64,000 nucleotides of DNA from Tangfeifania diversioriginum (GTDB lineage: Bacteria > Bacteroidota > Bacteroidia > Bacteroidales > Prolixibacteraceae), in the NCBI GenBank assembly GCA_945873105.1, contig CAMCBW010000003.1, forward strand, positions 112,829 to 176,828. Reading direction: 5' to 3'. Every line of letters starts with the position of its first letter. Position 1 is the first letter of the stretch. The notes under the pieces were generated by a model. It was given only the letters and a program-made list of their open reading frames with translations. It was not told where the DNA came from and did not search any database. The translations under genes were made by a program, and so were the position numbers. Below, in pieces: positions 33,961 through 42,546 of this stretch.

Positions 33961-36900
33961 TCAGCCTCCCAGGTCTCTTGATGATAGTGATTGCTTTGTA
34001 TTCATGTCAATGCTTGCAAGGCTCGCTTCCATTGCTTCCAACCGGTCAGTGTTGTTGGCTGTTCTTAGCGTGTTGGCCTCAATCAAAACCAGGTGATTGA
34101 CTGCCTGTTTTGTGTAGTCCCGGTTCAACCGTCCATCGTCTGACATTTTACGCAGGAGCCCGGCCAGCTCTCCGCCTGTTGCCTCTGTGATAGTCTTGGT
34201 GATTTCACCGGTGAGTCCAGCTTTTGGAGTGGTAGAACCTGATCCTTCACTAGCACTAGCTGTAAGAGAGGTTCCGGTGATATCTTCCAGACTTTTAGCC
34301 TGACCTGATAGGTTATTTACAAGGTCATTCCAGGTCTGTTTCAACTTTGCCTTATCCTCAGCCGTCAGCCCGTCACCATCTGAGGACAATGCCGCAAAGC
34401 TTTCATACCATTTCCGGATCCCGTCCTCACTCATCAGCTTCATAGATTGAACGACAGCCTTGTTCATCAGTTCCTCAAAGGTGGCAGCAAAGTCTTCAGC
34501 TGTTCGTTTCCCATCTTTGAATCCGTCAATTATGGAACCTACAATGGAATCATAAGTTGATCCAGTATAAGTTTCGCGAAGTGATTCCAGGTATTCGATT
34601 TGCTGCTTTTCCAGATCCTGACCTTCTGCTTTGGCTTTTTGCAGAGCCTCATAATACTTCTGACCTTCAGCTGATAATTTACCTTGTGCGGCCAGCTTCT
34701 CGATGTCTGAATATGTTTTTCCGGCTAGTGTTGCCCACTCTTCCACCAGCTTTCCTTTCCCTAACCCAAATAGACCTGTCTTCTGAAACGATTCAGATGC
34801 CTTGTACTGTGAAGACATCAGTTTATCCCAAAGTGTCTTTTGATCAGCGGCATTTGCATTGGTCTGACTTTTCAACTCCTCCCCTTCACGCTTGATGTAA
34901 TTTAGCGTTGCTTCACCTATCTTCTTTGCCCATTCATAACGCTTTCTGTACTCCTCATTGAGTTGAAGCTCGCCAAAGAAAGCTGTCTCTTGATCCTTTT
35001 TAACCTGATTTTTTAACTTCTCCCTCTCTTCCCTGGCTTTGGAAAATATACCGGCCACAGAAGTTATTAAACCCAATGAAGCTCCAACAATTGCACCAAC
35101 AGGACCACCAACTGCAGCTCCTGTCATTGCACCACTCATCGTTTTGTTGGCAACATCTCCAATCTCTTTGAGTGTGGATCCTACATTTTTAAGCGTGTCG
35201 GATCCTGTTGCTTCTCCAAGGGCAGTAAAAGCTCCAGACAAGAGATCAACACCGGCAGTAACCTGTCCGAGTGTAGTCTGCATGGAAGATAATTGGGTAG
35301 CAAAATCACCTGGCTCATTTTGTCCGTTTTTAAACGCTGCGCTGAGCTGCTTCCAGTCTTCACCCAGTCGGGCAATGGCTGGTGTCACTTTTGCTGCCGT
35401 CTCTTTCAGCTTCTCCAGTTGATCAATGTAGGCCTTCATTTTCTCTGGATCCGCAGTGAGTTTTTTATACTCCGCCTCGGTTATTTTGAAAAACGATCCT
35501 TGGGCCGCATCATACCCTGTTGGATTTGTCAGAAAATTGATAAACTCTTTGGTCTGATCTACCAGTTTATTGATCTCTGCTACTGACTTGTTGCTCATGT
35601 CAGCAAACATCCGGGTGATAATGGAATTCTGCTTATTTTGTCCAGAGTCAAGGGTAGCCAGAGCATCATTCATCTGTTTTTCGACCTCCTGAACATTCTC
35701 AATAGTCCCACCAGCTGCAAGAACATCCTGAGTGTCCTTGTTGTACTTTTTAATGATCTCTATGCGCTTTTCTCCATATGTCTGATACTGTCTGAGTGAG
35801 GCTTCTGCTGCTTTCTGATCAGCATCCAATTTGCCTTGTCTGGCCTGTTCTGCGGCAGTGTCATATTTTGCATTTTCTTCAGGCGATAGGGATGTAATTG
35901 TTGGGGTAAATTTACCTTTACCACCTTTGGACTCCCATATGGTCTTTTCCTGATCCTGAAGCTTGGCAAGGGCATCTTCTTTTTGTCGCTTAATCTGCTC
36001 TATCTCTTTTTCGTAGTTATTTTTATTCTGAGCTAGAACCTTTTCAAGTCCATCATCCATGGCATCAATCTTGGATTTTGTTATGGACATCTCAAGATCA
36101 ACAGTTGCTCGCTCCCGATCCTGCTTTTCCTTCTGCAGCTGTGTGTCGTAGTTCTTTTTATCTGACTTCTGCTTTTTAATGTCAAGTTGCTTCTCAATTC
36201 CTTCAATAACTTTCTTTTGTGCCTCGATATCAGCAAGCGGATTTAAACCAGGTTTATTTTCGAGATCAAGAAGCTTTTTTTTCTCTTCAATCAATTTCTT
36301 TTCAAGGTCAATCCTTTGCTGTGCTGCTGTCACCAGTTTTGGGGTTTCAGTAGTAGTATCTTCAGTCTTTGGCCTTGTGGTAGAAATAAATCTACTGTAG
36401 GCGGCATCCACCTCGCCAATCTCTTTTTTCTGATCACCAAGCGCACTGGTGATGCGATTGAAAAAGGCTCCCATGTTCATTGCTGCCATTGAGGTACCCT
36501 TGCCCATCTCATCAACGGTGCCGACCATAGACATAAGATCAGTTTTCAGCTTCTTTGCTTCGTCTTCAGTTGTAGAACCATCCTTTGATCTGGTAATGAA
36601 ATCAGATATTTTAAAATTAATCTCATAAGCTTTATCTGCACCTAGCTTACTTCTTACTTTATCGACGATCCTTTTCTGCTCTTCGATGATGTCTGCATTG
36701 AACTTTGCATTTATGGCATCAATAGACTCTTTCTTGTTTTTAACCGCTACATTCTCAGATATCGAAAGGTTGACTGCATCCTGGGCTCCTTTGATGTCCT
36801 GAAGATTTTTAAGCTCCTGAAACTGTGCGGGAATATATGAACCGTATTGATCTATAACGGCTTTCTTGGCTTTCTCATATGCTTGGGTCCCTATCTCTGC

Positions 36901-38109
36901 ACGCTTGAGTTCTGCAAATAATTCTGAAGCTTTATCCTTTTCATTTTCAAATTCCGTGGCCGTTTTTGATAGCGACTTTTCCAAGTCTGTTTGATAGGTT
37001 ACGAGCTTGTATAGACCATATCCCAACGCTGCAATAGCAGTTGCTGCCAAAACGTATGGATTTGCGAGCATTGAGGCATTCAAAGCTTTTTGAGCAGCAA
37101 TACTCCGCTCCTTCATTACTATCTCACGAGCTTCTGAGGCCATCAAGAATCCGTTACTTTCAGCAACCAGAGCATTAGTGGCAACGGCGATTTTATTCTC
37201 ATAGTTCGCGTACATCACTGCTACCTTGTACGCCCCATAAATAAGTATCAATCCTTCTATCACACTGCCTATGGCCTTGTAATGATCAAGCATAAAGCTG
37301 ACTCCTCCAATACCGGAAGACAACAATCCATCGTTGGCCTGCCCAATTGAATTGAACATCAGATCAAGCTTATCCTTGAGGTTACTGATTTGCCCGGTTA
37401 CTGAGGTCATTTGTTTTGCCATCAGGTTATTGAACTTACCACCCTCTCCGGACATGGTTTGGAAGGCTTTCTCAACATCCTTGAAGCCGATAGTTCCGGC
37501 AGTGACCATCTCCTGTATTTCAGACTTTGATCTTCCCAGATTATTTGCTAGTTCTGCCACTAAAGGGATACCACTCATGGCAAAATCCCTCATCTCTTCA
37601 CCACCTAATTTTCCTTTTGTCAGCACCTGGCCATAGTTGACAGCAACCCTTTCCAGAGGTACAGAAACACCGGCTGCAACATCACCTAAAGATCTCATTG
37701 TGCCAATCACATCTTCGGCACCAACACCCATAGCCATCAGCTGTTTGATATTGGACGCTACATCAGTTAGCGTGTATGGAGTCTTTTGTGATAACTCAAC
37801 AGCCTGTGCCATCATGTTATCAGCCTTCTCTTTACTCCCTAGCATTGTTTCAAAGGCTATACCTAACTGTTGAAATTCGCCTCTGACAGCAATGATCTGT
37901 TGTCCAAAACCAGCCAGTGCAGAAATAGAGAAATAACCACCCAAGGCAGCTCCAATATTTCGCATAACATCATCCATCTTTGCCCCTTGCTGTGCAGTAT
38001 TATCTGCCATGCCTTTAATCTGGGCATTGATCTTGGCTATCTCATCAAATAGTTTCTGGGTGTCAATTCCGCCCTCGAAATAGAGTGCTCCGCCTGTTGA
38101 TTGTGCCAT
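33961..38109 (-). CDS. Tape measure protein
   Basis: This 1382-residue protein has the tape-measure N-terminal domain near residues 60-260 (GEFQQLGIAFETMLGSKEKA, TPYTLTDVASNIKQLMAMGV, LTKGKLGGEEMRDFAMSGIP). After it come hydrophobic segments (about 285-305 and 345-365), long charged coiled-coil stretches (about 600-780) and another hydrophobic, Gly/Ala-rich segment around residue 1010. It sets tail length during assembly and helps DNA entry. At roughly 0.15 nm per residue, the usual relation, the tail would be about 200 nm long (inference). It lies directly after the frameshifted chaperone genes. Confidence 0.93.
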   Translation of the reverse strand: MAQSTGGALYFEGGIDTQKLFDEIAKINAQIKGMADNTAQQGAKMDDVMRNIGAALGGYFSISALAGFGQQIIAVRGEFQQLGIAFETMLGSKEKADNMMAQAVELSQKTPYTLTDVASNIKQLMAMGVGAEDVIGTMRSLGDVAAGVSVPLERVAVNYGQVLTKGKLGGEEMRDFAMSGIPLVAELANNLGRSKSEIQEMVTAGTIGFKDVEKAFQTMSGEGGKFNNLMAKQMTSVTGQISNLKDKLDLMFNSIGQANDGLLSSGIGGVSFMLDHYKAIGSVIEGLILIYGAYKVAVMYANYENKIAVATNALVAESNGFLMASEAREIVMKERSIAAQKALNASMLANPYVLAATAIAALGYGLYKLVTYQTDLEKSLSKTATEFENEKDKASELFAELKRAEIGTQAYEKAKKAVIDQYGSYIPAQFQELKNLQDIKGAQDAVNLSISENVAVKNKKESIDAINAKFNADIIEEQKRIVDKVRSKLGADKAYEINFKISDFITRSKDGSTTEDEAKKLKTDLMSMVGTVDEMGKGTSMAAMNMGAFFNRITSALGDQKKEIGEVDAAYSRFISTTRPKTEDTTTETPKLVTAAQQRIDLEKKLIEEKKKLLDLENKPGLNPLADIEAQKKVIEGIEKQLDIKKQKSDKKNYDTQLQKEKQDRERATVDLEMSITKSKIDAMDDGLEKVLAQNKNNYEKEIEQIKRQKEDALAKLQDQEKTIWESKGGKGKFTPTITSLSPEENAKYDTAAEQARQGKLDADQKAAEASLRQYQTYGEKRIEIIKKYNKDTQDVLAAGGTIENVQEVEKQMNDALATLDSGQNKQNSIITRMFADMSNKSVAEINKLVDQTKEFINFLTNPTGYDAAQGSFFKITEAEYKKLTADPEKMKAYIDQLEKLKETAAKVTPAIARLGEDWKQLSAAFKNGQNEPGDFATQLSSMQTTLGQVTAGVDLLSGAFTALGEATGSDTLKNVGSTLKEIGDVANKTMSGAMTGAAVGGPVGAIVGASLGLITSVAGIFSKAREEREKLKNQVKKDQETAFFGELQLNEEYRKRYEWAKKIGEATLNYIKREGEELKSQTNANAADQKTLWDKLMSSQYKASESFQKTGLFGLGKGKLVEEWATLAGKTYSDIEKLAAQGKLSAEGQKYYEALQKAKAEGQDLEKQQIEYLESLRETYTGSTYDSIVGSIIDGFKDGKRTAEDFAATFEELMNKAVVQSMKLMSEDGIRKWYESFAALSSDGDGLTAEDKAKLKQTWNDLVNNLSGQAKSLEDITGTSLTASASEGSGSTTPKAGLTGEITKTITEATGGELAGLLRKMSDDGRLNRDYTKQAVNHLVLIEANTLRTANNTDRLEAMEASLASIDMNTKQSLSSRDLGG

Positions 38110-38113
38110 TTTA

Positions 38114-38754
38114 CTATGGATTTAAAAAGTCTTCGAAATCCTCCTTCTGCTCAAGCTTATCAGGTAATTTCTTTTTTGATGTTGATTTCTCTTCTTTAAA
38201 ATCAGCCTTCCAGTAAGGCATATCAGTTGACATCATAACGATGTTCTGCCATCCGGTACCCCACATTATATATTCAGGGTTCAGTCCTAAATTCTTGATG
38301 GTTCCTGCAATCTCTCCCCATATTGTTTTCCCTCCTTCAACGGTTCCACCGCCTTGATCGGACTGATCCCTTTTGTCAAGACGGTACATGAGAAAAAATC
38401 CGTGACAGAGGATTGTGTGATTACTATTTGTAGCATTACCAATAGATCTTTGGGGGTAAGCCTCCATAAAAGCAGTCTGGCCAGCATCTTGCCAAATAGT
38501 CTAATTAGTGTTTTGTTGTTGAGAATTGAGTAAGATATCACCTTAGCCATTGGCATGGCATTAACACCAGCTGTACCTATTACAGCCATGATATTTTCCG
38601 GCACCATCCCATCCATCTTAGAAGCAGCTCTTCCAATGTAAATGAGTGTCCCGAGTTTGAGTGGCTTAATCCCCATTTTGATCCCCATCCAGCGAATTGA
38701 GACTACCCGGGGATTATCCAAAATTATATCGGCTATTTTCTCAGCTGTTTCCAT
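38114..38754 (-). CDS. Tail assembly chaperone fusion (GT-like) made by -1 frameshift
   Basis: The upstream frame (from ATG 38754) and an overlapping frame ending at 38114 are joined by a -1 shift at 38392-38398. The fusion is about 213 residues: 121 from the first frame, then FLMYRLDKRDQSDQ onward through NPEYIMWGTGWQNIVMMSTD to a Lys/Glu-rich end. This is the G/GT arrangement of lambda-like phages, in which the two products load the tape measure protein, encoded just downstream here. The second frame has no independent start that would give a sensible protein. Its best ATG, at 38467, would begin with 23 residues of frame-shadow sequence. Confidence 0.75.
38287..38754 (-). CDS. Tail assembly chaperone (G-like), unshifted product
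   Basis: This 155-residue product is read without frameshifting. It is hydrophobic to basic in the middle (GKMLARLLLWRLTPKDLLVM). After residue 121 (the slip site) it continues 34 residues in the original frame to a stop. Position directly between the major tail protein and the tape measure gene, plus the slip site, support the tail chaperone call; the sequence alone gives no strong family signature. It starts with METAEKIADIILDNPRVVSI. Confidence 0.7.
   Translation of the reverse strand: METAEKIADIILDNPRVVSIRWMGIKMGIKPLKLGTLIYIGRAASKMDGMVPENIMAVIGTAGVNAMPMAKVISYSILNNKTLIRLFGKMLARLLLWRLTPKDLLVMLQIVITQSSVTDFFSCTVLTKGISPIKAVEPLKEGKQYGERLQEPSRI
38392..38398 (-). promoter_or_regulatory. Programmed -1 ribosomal frameshift site (T TTT TTC)
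   Basis: Read on the minus strand in the upstream frame, GAT TTT TTC contains the heptamer T TTT TTC, a perfect X XXY YYZ slippery site. Slipping back one base moves reading from FFSCTV into FFLMYR of the second frame. It lies in the region where both frames are open, 39 codons before the first frame's stop would be passed. Confidence 0.75.
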
Positions 38755-38767
38755 TAGTTTGAAGTTT

Positions 38768-38792
38768 AAAAAAAGAAAAGCCCCGAAGGGCT
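38768..38792 (-). terminator. Intrinsic terminator with TTCG loop after the major tail gene
   Basis: On the minus strand, stem AGCCC, loop TTCG, stem GGGCT is followed by TTTTCTTTTTTT. It lies between the major tail protein stop (38804) and the chaperone start (38754). It probably lowers transcription of the downstream tail genes relative to the abundant tail tube protein. Confidence 0.85.
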
Positions 38793-38803
38793 CTTCAAGG
38801 TTC

Positions 38804-39304
38804 TTAGGAAATTCTGTAAGCCTTTGTGTTGAGTTTGGTTGGAGTCAAGACCGTAGCCTTGATTTTCACCGAACCAATTGCCTCCTTACCAAGCTTCAGG
38901 TCCATTGAGGCACTGATCTTAGCCCTGACGATTTCAATTTTAACGTCAGTCTTGGTAATTACTTCAATTGATTTCTCAATGACAGCAGCACTGGAAGGCG
39001 GTTCCCATACCGGGACAGCTGGTACAGTAACATCGACAGTACCCCCAAACACTTTCACAAGTGTAGCAGGGGAAACGTCAACGATACCCCATTCCAGAGT
39101 CGTAATACCCTTCTTGGTTACCGTTTCAATCGGGTCATCCGACTCTTCGCAGAAGAATTCCTTGGAGGTATCTTCGCCTTTGGTGAATGTGGCACTCCCT
39201 TCATCAGTTACGCCAAGAACGGCCAGTGTGGTACCCATGCCGCCATCGACAGCAACGTCCCCTACTTTGATCGACTTTAAGCCGAATGTTCTTTTTTCAG
39301 ACAT
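38804..39304 (-). CDS. Major tail (tube) protein
   Basis: This 166-residue protein has the beta-rich, Val/Thr-rich composition of siphovirus tail tube subunits (SIKVGDVAVDGGMGTTLAVL, then TTLEWGIVDVSPATLVKVFG). It is placed after the tail completion genes and before the chaperones, and is followed by a strong terminator. It polymerises into the tail tube around the tape measure. The call rests on genomic order and composition; the position is diagnostic even though no single motif is. Confidence 0.8.
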   Translation of the reverse strand: MSEKRTFGLKSIKVGDVAVDGGMGTTLAVLGVTDEGSATFTKGEDTSKEFFCEESDDPIETVTKKGITTLEWGIVDVSPATLVKVFGGTVDVTVPAVPVWEPPSSAAVIEKSIEVITKTDVKIEIVRAKISASMDLKLGKEAIGSVKIKATVLTPTKLNTKAYRIS

Positions 39305-39315
39305 TGTATTCTGTA

Positions 39316-39696
39316 TTAATTGTTTAATAATCTGATTTCAAATCTCATATTTGAGTAATGATCCTTTAGCTCTTCGCCCCGGTAGACGTTTTGCTGTTGA
39401 TAGAAAAAGAAGATGTCGCTCGATTCTGCTGTTGCTTGATCCAGAGTAGATATGATCAGATTTGTCATTGTGGCCAATAACAGTGAATCAGGGACTCCAG
39501 GCGCAACATCATCACAGTAAGCATTGACATTGATAATGCACTTTTGCAGTATTCCGCTACCAATTGGCAGTGCATTGATTACAAAATAGGCAGGATCGAT
39601 ACAGTTTGCAGGCCTGGCATACTGGTACACCGGAACTGCTGAAACTGCTGGGATCAGCTTTTTGTAAACTGCTTTTATTGCATCGTCAGTTATCAT
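39316..39696 (-). CDS. Tail terminator-like protein
   Basis: This 126-residue protein lies between the HK97-gp10-like gene and the major tail gene, the usual place of the tail terminator/neck protein (lambda gpU-like). The sequence starts MITDDAIKAVYKKLIPAVSA and contains VINVNAYCDD-type strands with a C-terminal NMRFEIRLLNN strand, consistent with that small alpha/beta fold. The assignment is positional. Confidence 0.55.
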   Translation of the reverse strand: MITDDAIKAVYKKLIPAVSAVPVYQYARPANCIDPAYFVINALPIGSGILQKCIINVNAYCDDVAPGVPDSLLLATMTNLIISTLDQATAESSDIFFFYQQQNVYRGEELKDHYSNMRFEIRLLNN

Positions 39697-39699
39697 TGC

Positions 39700-40221
39700 C
39701 TAGAAAATTGAAGCATTATTGAGCAGGTCCATTTTCTTTCCAGTCTTCTTAACAATCGCCCTCATTTGAACTCCCAAATCATCAATGGCAACAATTGCCT
39801 GGGAAGTGATTACGTTGTATCCCATTGATTCTACAGCTGAGGCATAGTTCATACCAGCAACTCCAACCAATCGTAAGCCTTTACGCTGTGGGATATCTAC
39901 CAGTACTGCTTTTGCCTGACTCCTTCCTACTGTAGTACCGTCAACATTGCCACCTATCACAACATTATCCTTCATGATGAAATACCCAAGAGAACTGCGC
40001 AGATTTGACGACTGATCTTCATAAACCCCTTCTTTTGGACCAGCAATCTTCACTTTCCCCGTCTTCTGATCTTTCTTCCTACTGACGGTTGGTGTAGGCT
40101 GGTTTCTGGCATCTGAAACGAATTGTTCCCCGATCATCTGCAACCGGCTAACAATAGCCTTCTCGATGCGTTGTGCATCTTTGAGCAGCTTATTGGGATC
40201 ATAATTCATTTTTAGAGCCAT
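39700..40221 (-). CDS. HK97-gp10-like head-tail/tail completion protein
   Basis: In this 173-residue protein the N-terminal helix (LLKDAQRIEKAIVSRLQMIG) followed by FVSDARNQPTP and RSSLGYFIMKDNVVIGG matches the pattern of HK97 gp10-like proteins, which join heads to tails. The C-terminal half (GMNYASAVESMGYNVITSQA) is also typical. It overlaps the preceding gene by 10 bases; ATG at 40209 is an alternative start. Confidence 0.7.
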   Translation of the reverse strand: MALKMNYDPNKLLKDAQRIEKAIVSRLQMIGEQFVSDARNQPTPTVSRKKDQKTGKVKIAGPKEGVYEDQSSNLRSSLGYFIMKDNVVIGGNVDGTTVGRSQAKAVLVDIPQRKGLRLVGVAGMNYASAVESMGYNVITSQAIVAIDDLGVQMRAIVKKTGKKMDLLNNASIF

Positions 40222-40526
40222 AACCTTACGTTGAAGAAGTTCCTGTTGAACTGTTTTACAGTTGCCTTCACCTCTCTTCCATACAAATTCAGGGTAACCT
40301 TAGCCCCAACTGGCAACACCATCTCTTTAATAGGCATGTAAACAGTATAAGCATAGCTGATCAAAGAACCATCTGCAGAGGGGATCATCCGACCTGATCC
40401 GTTGGGTTCTGCCCTGCAATTACTTTCAAAGATCTGAGCCGTACCTTTCACTGGGTTGCCTTCGACATCCATTGTTGGGGCACTGCTCCAATCGACTTTG
40501 ATAGTATGTGGGTATTGATTTACCAT
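40212..40526 (-). CDS. Head-tail adaptor/stopper-like protein
   Basis: This 104-residue beta-rich protein (TIKVDWSSAPTMDVEGNPVK, RMIPSADGSLISYAYTVYMP, ending QFNRNFFNVRLWL) lies between the connector-like gene and the gp10-like gene. The size, beta content and position match head-completion 'stopper' proteins that bind under the portal and connector. No definite family motif was seen. Confidence 0.55.
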   Translation of the reverse strand: MVNQYPHTIKVDWSSAPTMDVEGNPVKGTAQIFESNCRAEPNGSGRMIPSADGSLISYAYTVYMPIKEMVLPVGAKVTLNLYGREVKATVKQFNRNFFNVRLWL

Positions 40527-40837
40527 GGACTTATTCCGCTTACGAAAGGTGTATTTGCGAAAGGATCCATTTCGCCATATTTCAGATAAATTGCTGATGC
40601 CACTTTCATGAGATTAGATTTATCTGTCAGGGCCATCTGGAATCCTCCCTCCTGAATTTGTGGAGTATTGATCATGATTACCAAGGTATCAGCCATCGCC
40701 AAATCCACCAACCTTTTGTTTGACTTGATGTAGTCATCCAAATGGTCAAGGTCCCGGTCGAAGAGAGCTTTTTTTAATTTGGCTTCTTCGACCGGGTACA
40801 TTAACGAGGCTTGGAGAGCTTCAAGATTTGTCATCAC
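40520..40837 (-). CDS. Head-tail connector-like protein (DUF6706-like)
   Basis: This 105-residue mainly helical protein lies directly after the major capsid gene (LEALQASLMYPVEEAKLKKA, then MALTDKSNLMKVASAIYLKY). This is the position and helical character of gp6/gp15-type connectors that plug the portal ring. Similar Bacteroidota phage proteins are filed as DUF6706 (recalled, not checked). It overlaps the next gene by 7 bases. Confidence 0.5.
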   Translation of the reverse strand: MMTNLEALQASLMYPVEEAKLKKALFDRDLDHLDDYIKSNKRLVDLAMADTLVIMINTPQIQEGGFQMALTDKSNLMKVASAIYLKYGEMDPFANTPFVSGISPW

Positions 40838-40846
40838 TCAAGCCGA

Positions 40847-41935
40847 TTATGCTGCTGTTTCTGAATCAAGGATGTAGATCCTGTCAATAGCCTCAATACC
40901 TGGGAAGGCGTTGAGTTCACAGTCAGTAAATTCAGCCCAAGGGTTATGCTGAGCATATTTCTTCAGCAATACCTTTTCGTAGGTAGCATAGTTGATTCCT
41001 GTTACCGGAACCATCTGCTCGATGGCAAAGGCATTGTGAATCAACCCGAGTTTACCTGAAGGGATGAAGGTTACCGATGCATCGTTGAACGGTTTGTAAA
41101 CAGAAGTTGCACCGTCTTTCTCAACGCCTACCGAAACATTCACAATCTCGATTTGCGGGAACATGTTTGCAGCAAGGAAAGAATTGATCTGTTCCAGTGT
41201 GCCAACTGTTTGGGCTTTGGAATCGAGACGATAGAAAGCGTTCAGCATCTTGATAGTCTCAGCACTCTGCTGGAATTGCCAGAACTTACTCGGTGTCATC
41301 AGCATTTTTTCAAATGTGATACCACGTGCATCAGCATCCTGAACAATCGCCTTGATGTCCGTAATCGGAGTTGATGTTGCAGTAGAGCTCCATACAACAA
41401 CCGGCTTACGGTAATTGGTAGCTGGCATACAAAGGTCAATGTCTGTCAGGATCAACCCATCAGGGTTATTCGCTGCGTTGACAGTAACCTTTCCAAGGGA
41501 CAGAGCCTGCAGAACCATGATGTCAAGCCTTTTGAGCGGAGCATCACCGGCTTTCTTCAGATCACCAAACATCAGGTCCAACAACATGTTACGCTTGGCC
41601 TCATCGGACAACGTCATGTTCTGTACAGTAAGGTAATTCCTGTAATCATCCTCATTCATTCGGAAGGATTCTTTGATCGCAGGAACAGATCCAGAAAGCT
41701 TCTCTAATCCTGCCCTAGAACGCAGAGGAGCCGGAGAGTTACGATCAACTACGGATGCAGCAGCTTCAATCCGGCTACGGCCAATCACGCTGACGAATGT
41801 CAGGGCTGTGGTTGGGGTACCCCAGTCGAAGTACTTTTTGAACCAAACGGGAGCGAACAGATCCAAGGACTTGTCCACAACAACTTGCATTTTGTCAGCG
41901 TATACGCCAAACATGCTTTTTACTTTTTCAGACAT
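40847..41935 (-). CDS. Major capsid protein
   Basis: This 362-residue protein has the look of lambda gpE-type major capsid proteins: an N-terminal arm with LFAPVWFKKYFDWGTPTTAL, RNSPAPLRSRAGLEKLSGSV, MSKFW-type loops (MLMTPSKFWQFQQSAETIKM) and FIPSGKLGLIHNAFAIEQ close to the C-terminus. The HK97-fold shell protein is expected right after scaffold and decoration genes, as here. The presence of a separate scaffold supports cleavage-free assembly. Confidence 0.85.
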   Translation of the reverse strand: MSEKVKSMFGVYADKMQVVVDKSLDLFAPVWFKKYFDWGTPTTALTFVSVIGRSRIEAAASVVDRNSPAPLRSRAGLEKLSGSVPAIKESFRMNEDDYRNYLTVQNMTLSDEAKRNMLLDLMFGDLKKAGDAPLKRLDIMVLQALSLGKVTVNAANNPDGLILTDIDLCMPATNYRKPVVVWSSTATSTPITDIKAIVQDADARGITFEKMLMTPSKFWQFQQSAETIKMLNAFYRLDSKAQTVGTLEQINSFLAANMFPQIEIVNVSVGVEKDGATSVYKPFNDASVTFIPSGKLGLIHNAFAIEQMVPVTGINYATYEKVLLKKYAQHNPWAEFTDCELNAFPGIEAIDRIYILDSETAA

Positions 41936-41954
41936 AGCTTATTTCCTCCTTTGA

Positions 41955-42542
41955 TTAAAATGATTGTGAGAAAATGATGTTTGGCAACAGAGCTTTGATA
42001 GCTGCTGTTACTACTGGAATCCTCCGCTCATAGACGGTTCCCCGAATAGTGACGGCAAGCGGCTCATTCACTCCAACTTTGGTGTCCTGGAACAACAAAC
42101 CTTTGGCAACTGTAGCATAAGCCGCAGCAGCTGCACCTGTTGCAGAACTTTCAAACAATGCATCACCGGCTGTCAATGCAACTGCAAGAGTTGTTCCGAC
42201 AGTAAGTACATCATAATCGGCGTTTGTGGTGTCGATTTCAGTAATGGCATAAGCCTTGCCTCCAACAACAGCAGCCAAATAATCACCAACGATAAGAAGG
42301 TGACCCTTCTTTACCTGATAAACAACTGCATCATCTGCTGCGTTAGCGTGCAATGTTGCAACTTTCAGAACTTTAGCCTTTCTGGTGGCTTCATCGATTC
42401 CCATCACTGTCCCAGCAGGAACAACGGCACCAGTCGTGAGACCGGTTGTATCGAGAGTAAAGCCTCCTTGTGCGTTTTCATAATTTTGCTGAAATACCGG
42501 GACGCCTCCCGCAGATATTTCACGATTAACTGTAAATCCCAT
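41955..42542 (-). CDS. Putative capsid decoration/stabilisation protein
   Basis: It starts at ATG 42542 (MGFTVNREISAGGVPVFQQN), giving 195 residues; the open frame to 42647 overlaps the scaffold gene in another frame and is not used. It is Ala/Thr/Val-rich with strands like VVPAGTVMGIDEATRKAKVL and LLIVGDYLAAVVGGKAYAIT. The VVPAGTVMG motif resembles lambda gpD-like decoration proteins. The position between scaffold and major capsid genes supports a head role. Confidence 0.6.
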   Translation of the reverse strand: MGFTVNREISAGGVPVFQQNYENAQGGFTLDTTGLTTGAVVPAGTVMGIDEATRKAKVLKVATLHANAADDAVVYQVKKGHLLIVGDYLAAVVGGKAYAITEIDTTNADYDVLTVGTTLAVALTAGDALFESSATGAAAAAYATVAKGLLFQDTKVGVNEPLAVTIRGTVYERRIPVVTAAIKALLPNIIFSQSF

Positions 42543-42546
42543 CTTT

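Noticed and set aside
38373..38380. A AAA GGG-like run near the chaperone overlap as a second slip site
   Set aside because: It does not satisfy X XXY YYZ in the upstream frame, while T TTT TTC a few codons earlier does.
38826..39335. Plus-strand 169-codon frame opposite the major tail gene
   Set aside because: Ser/Thr/Val-rich mirror of the beta-rich tail protein; position and packing of the minus-strand gene explain the region.
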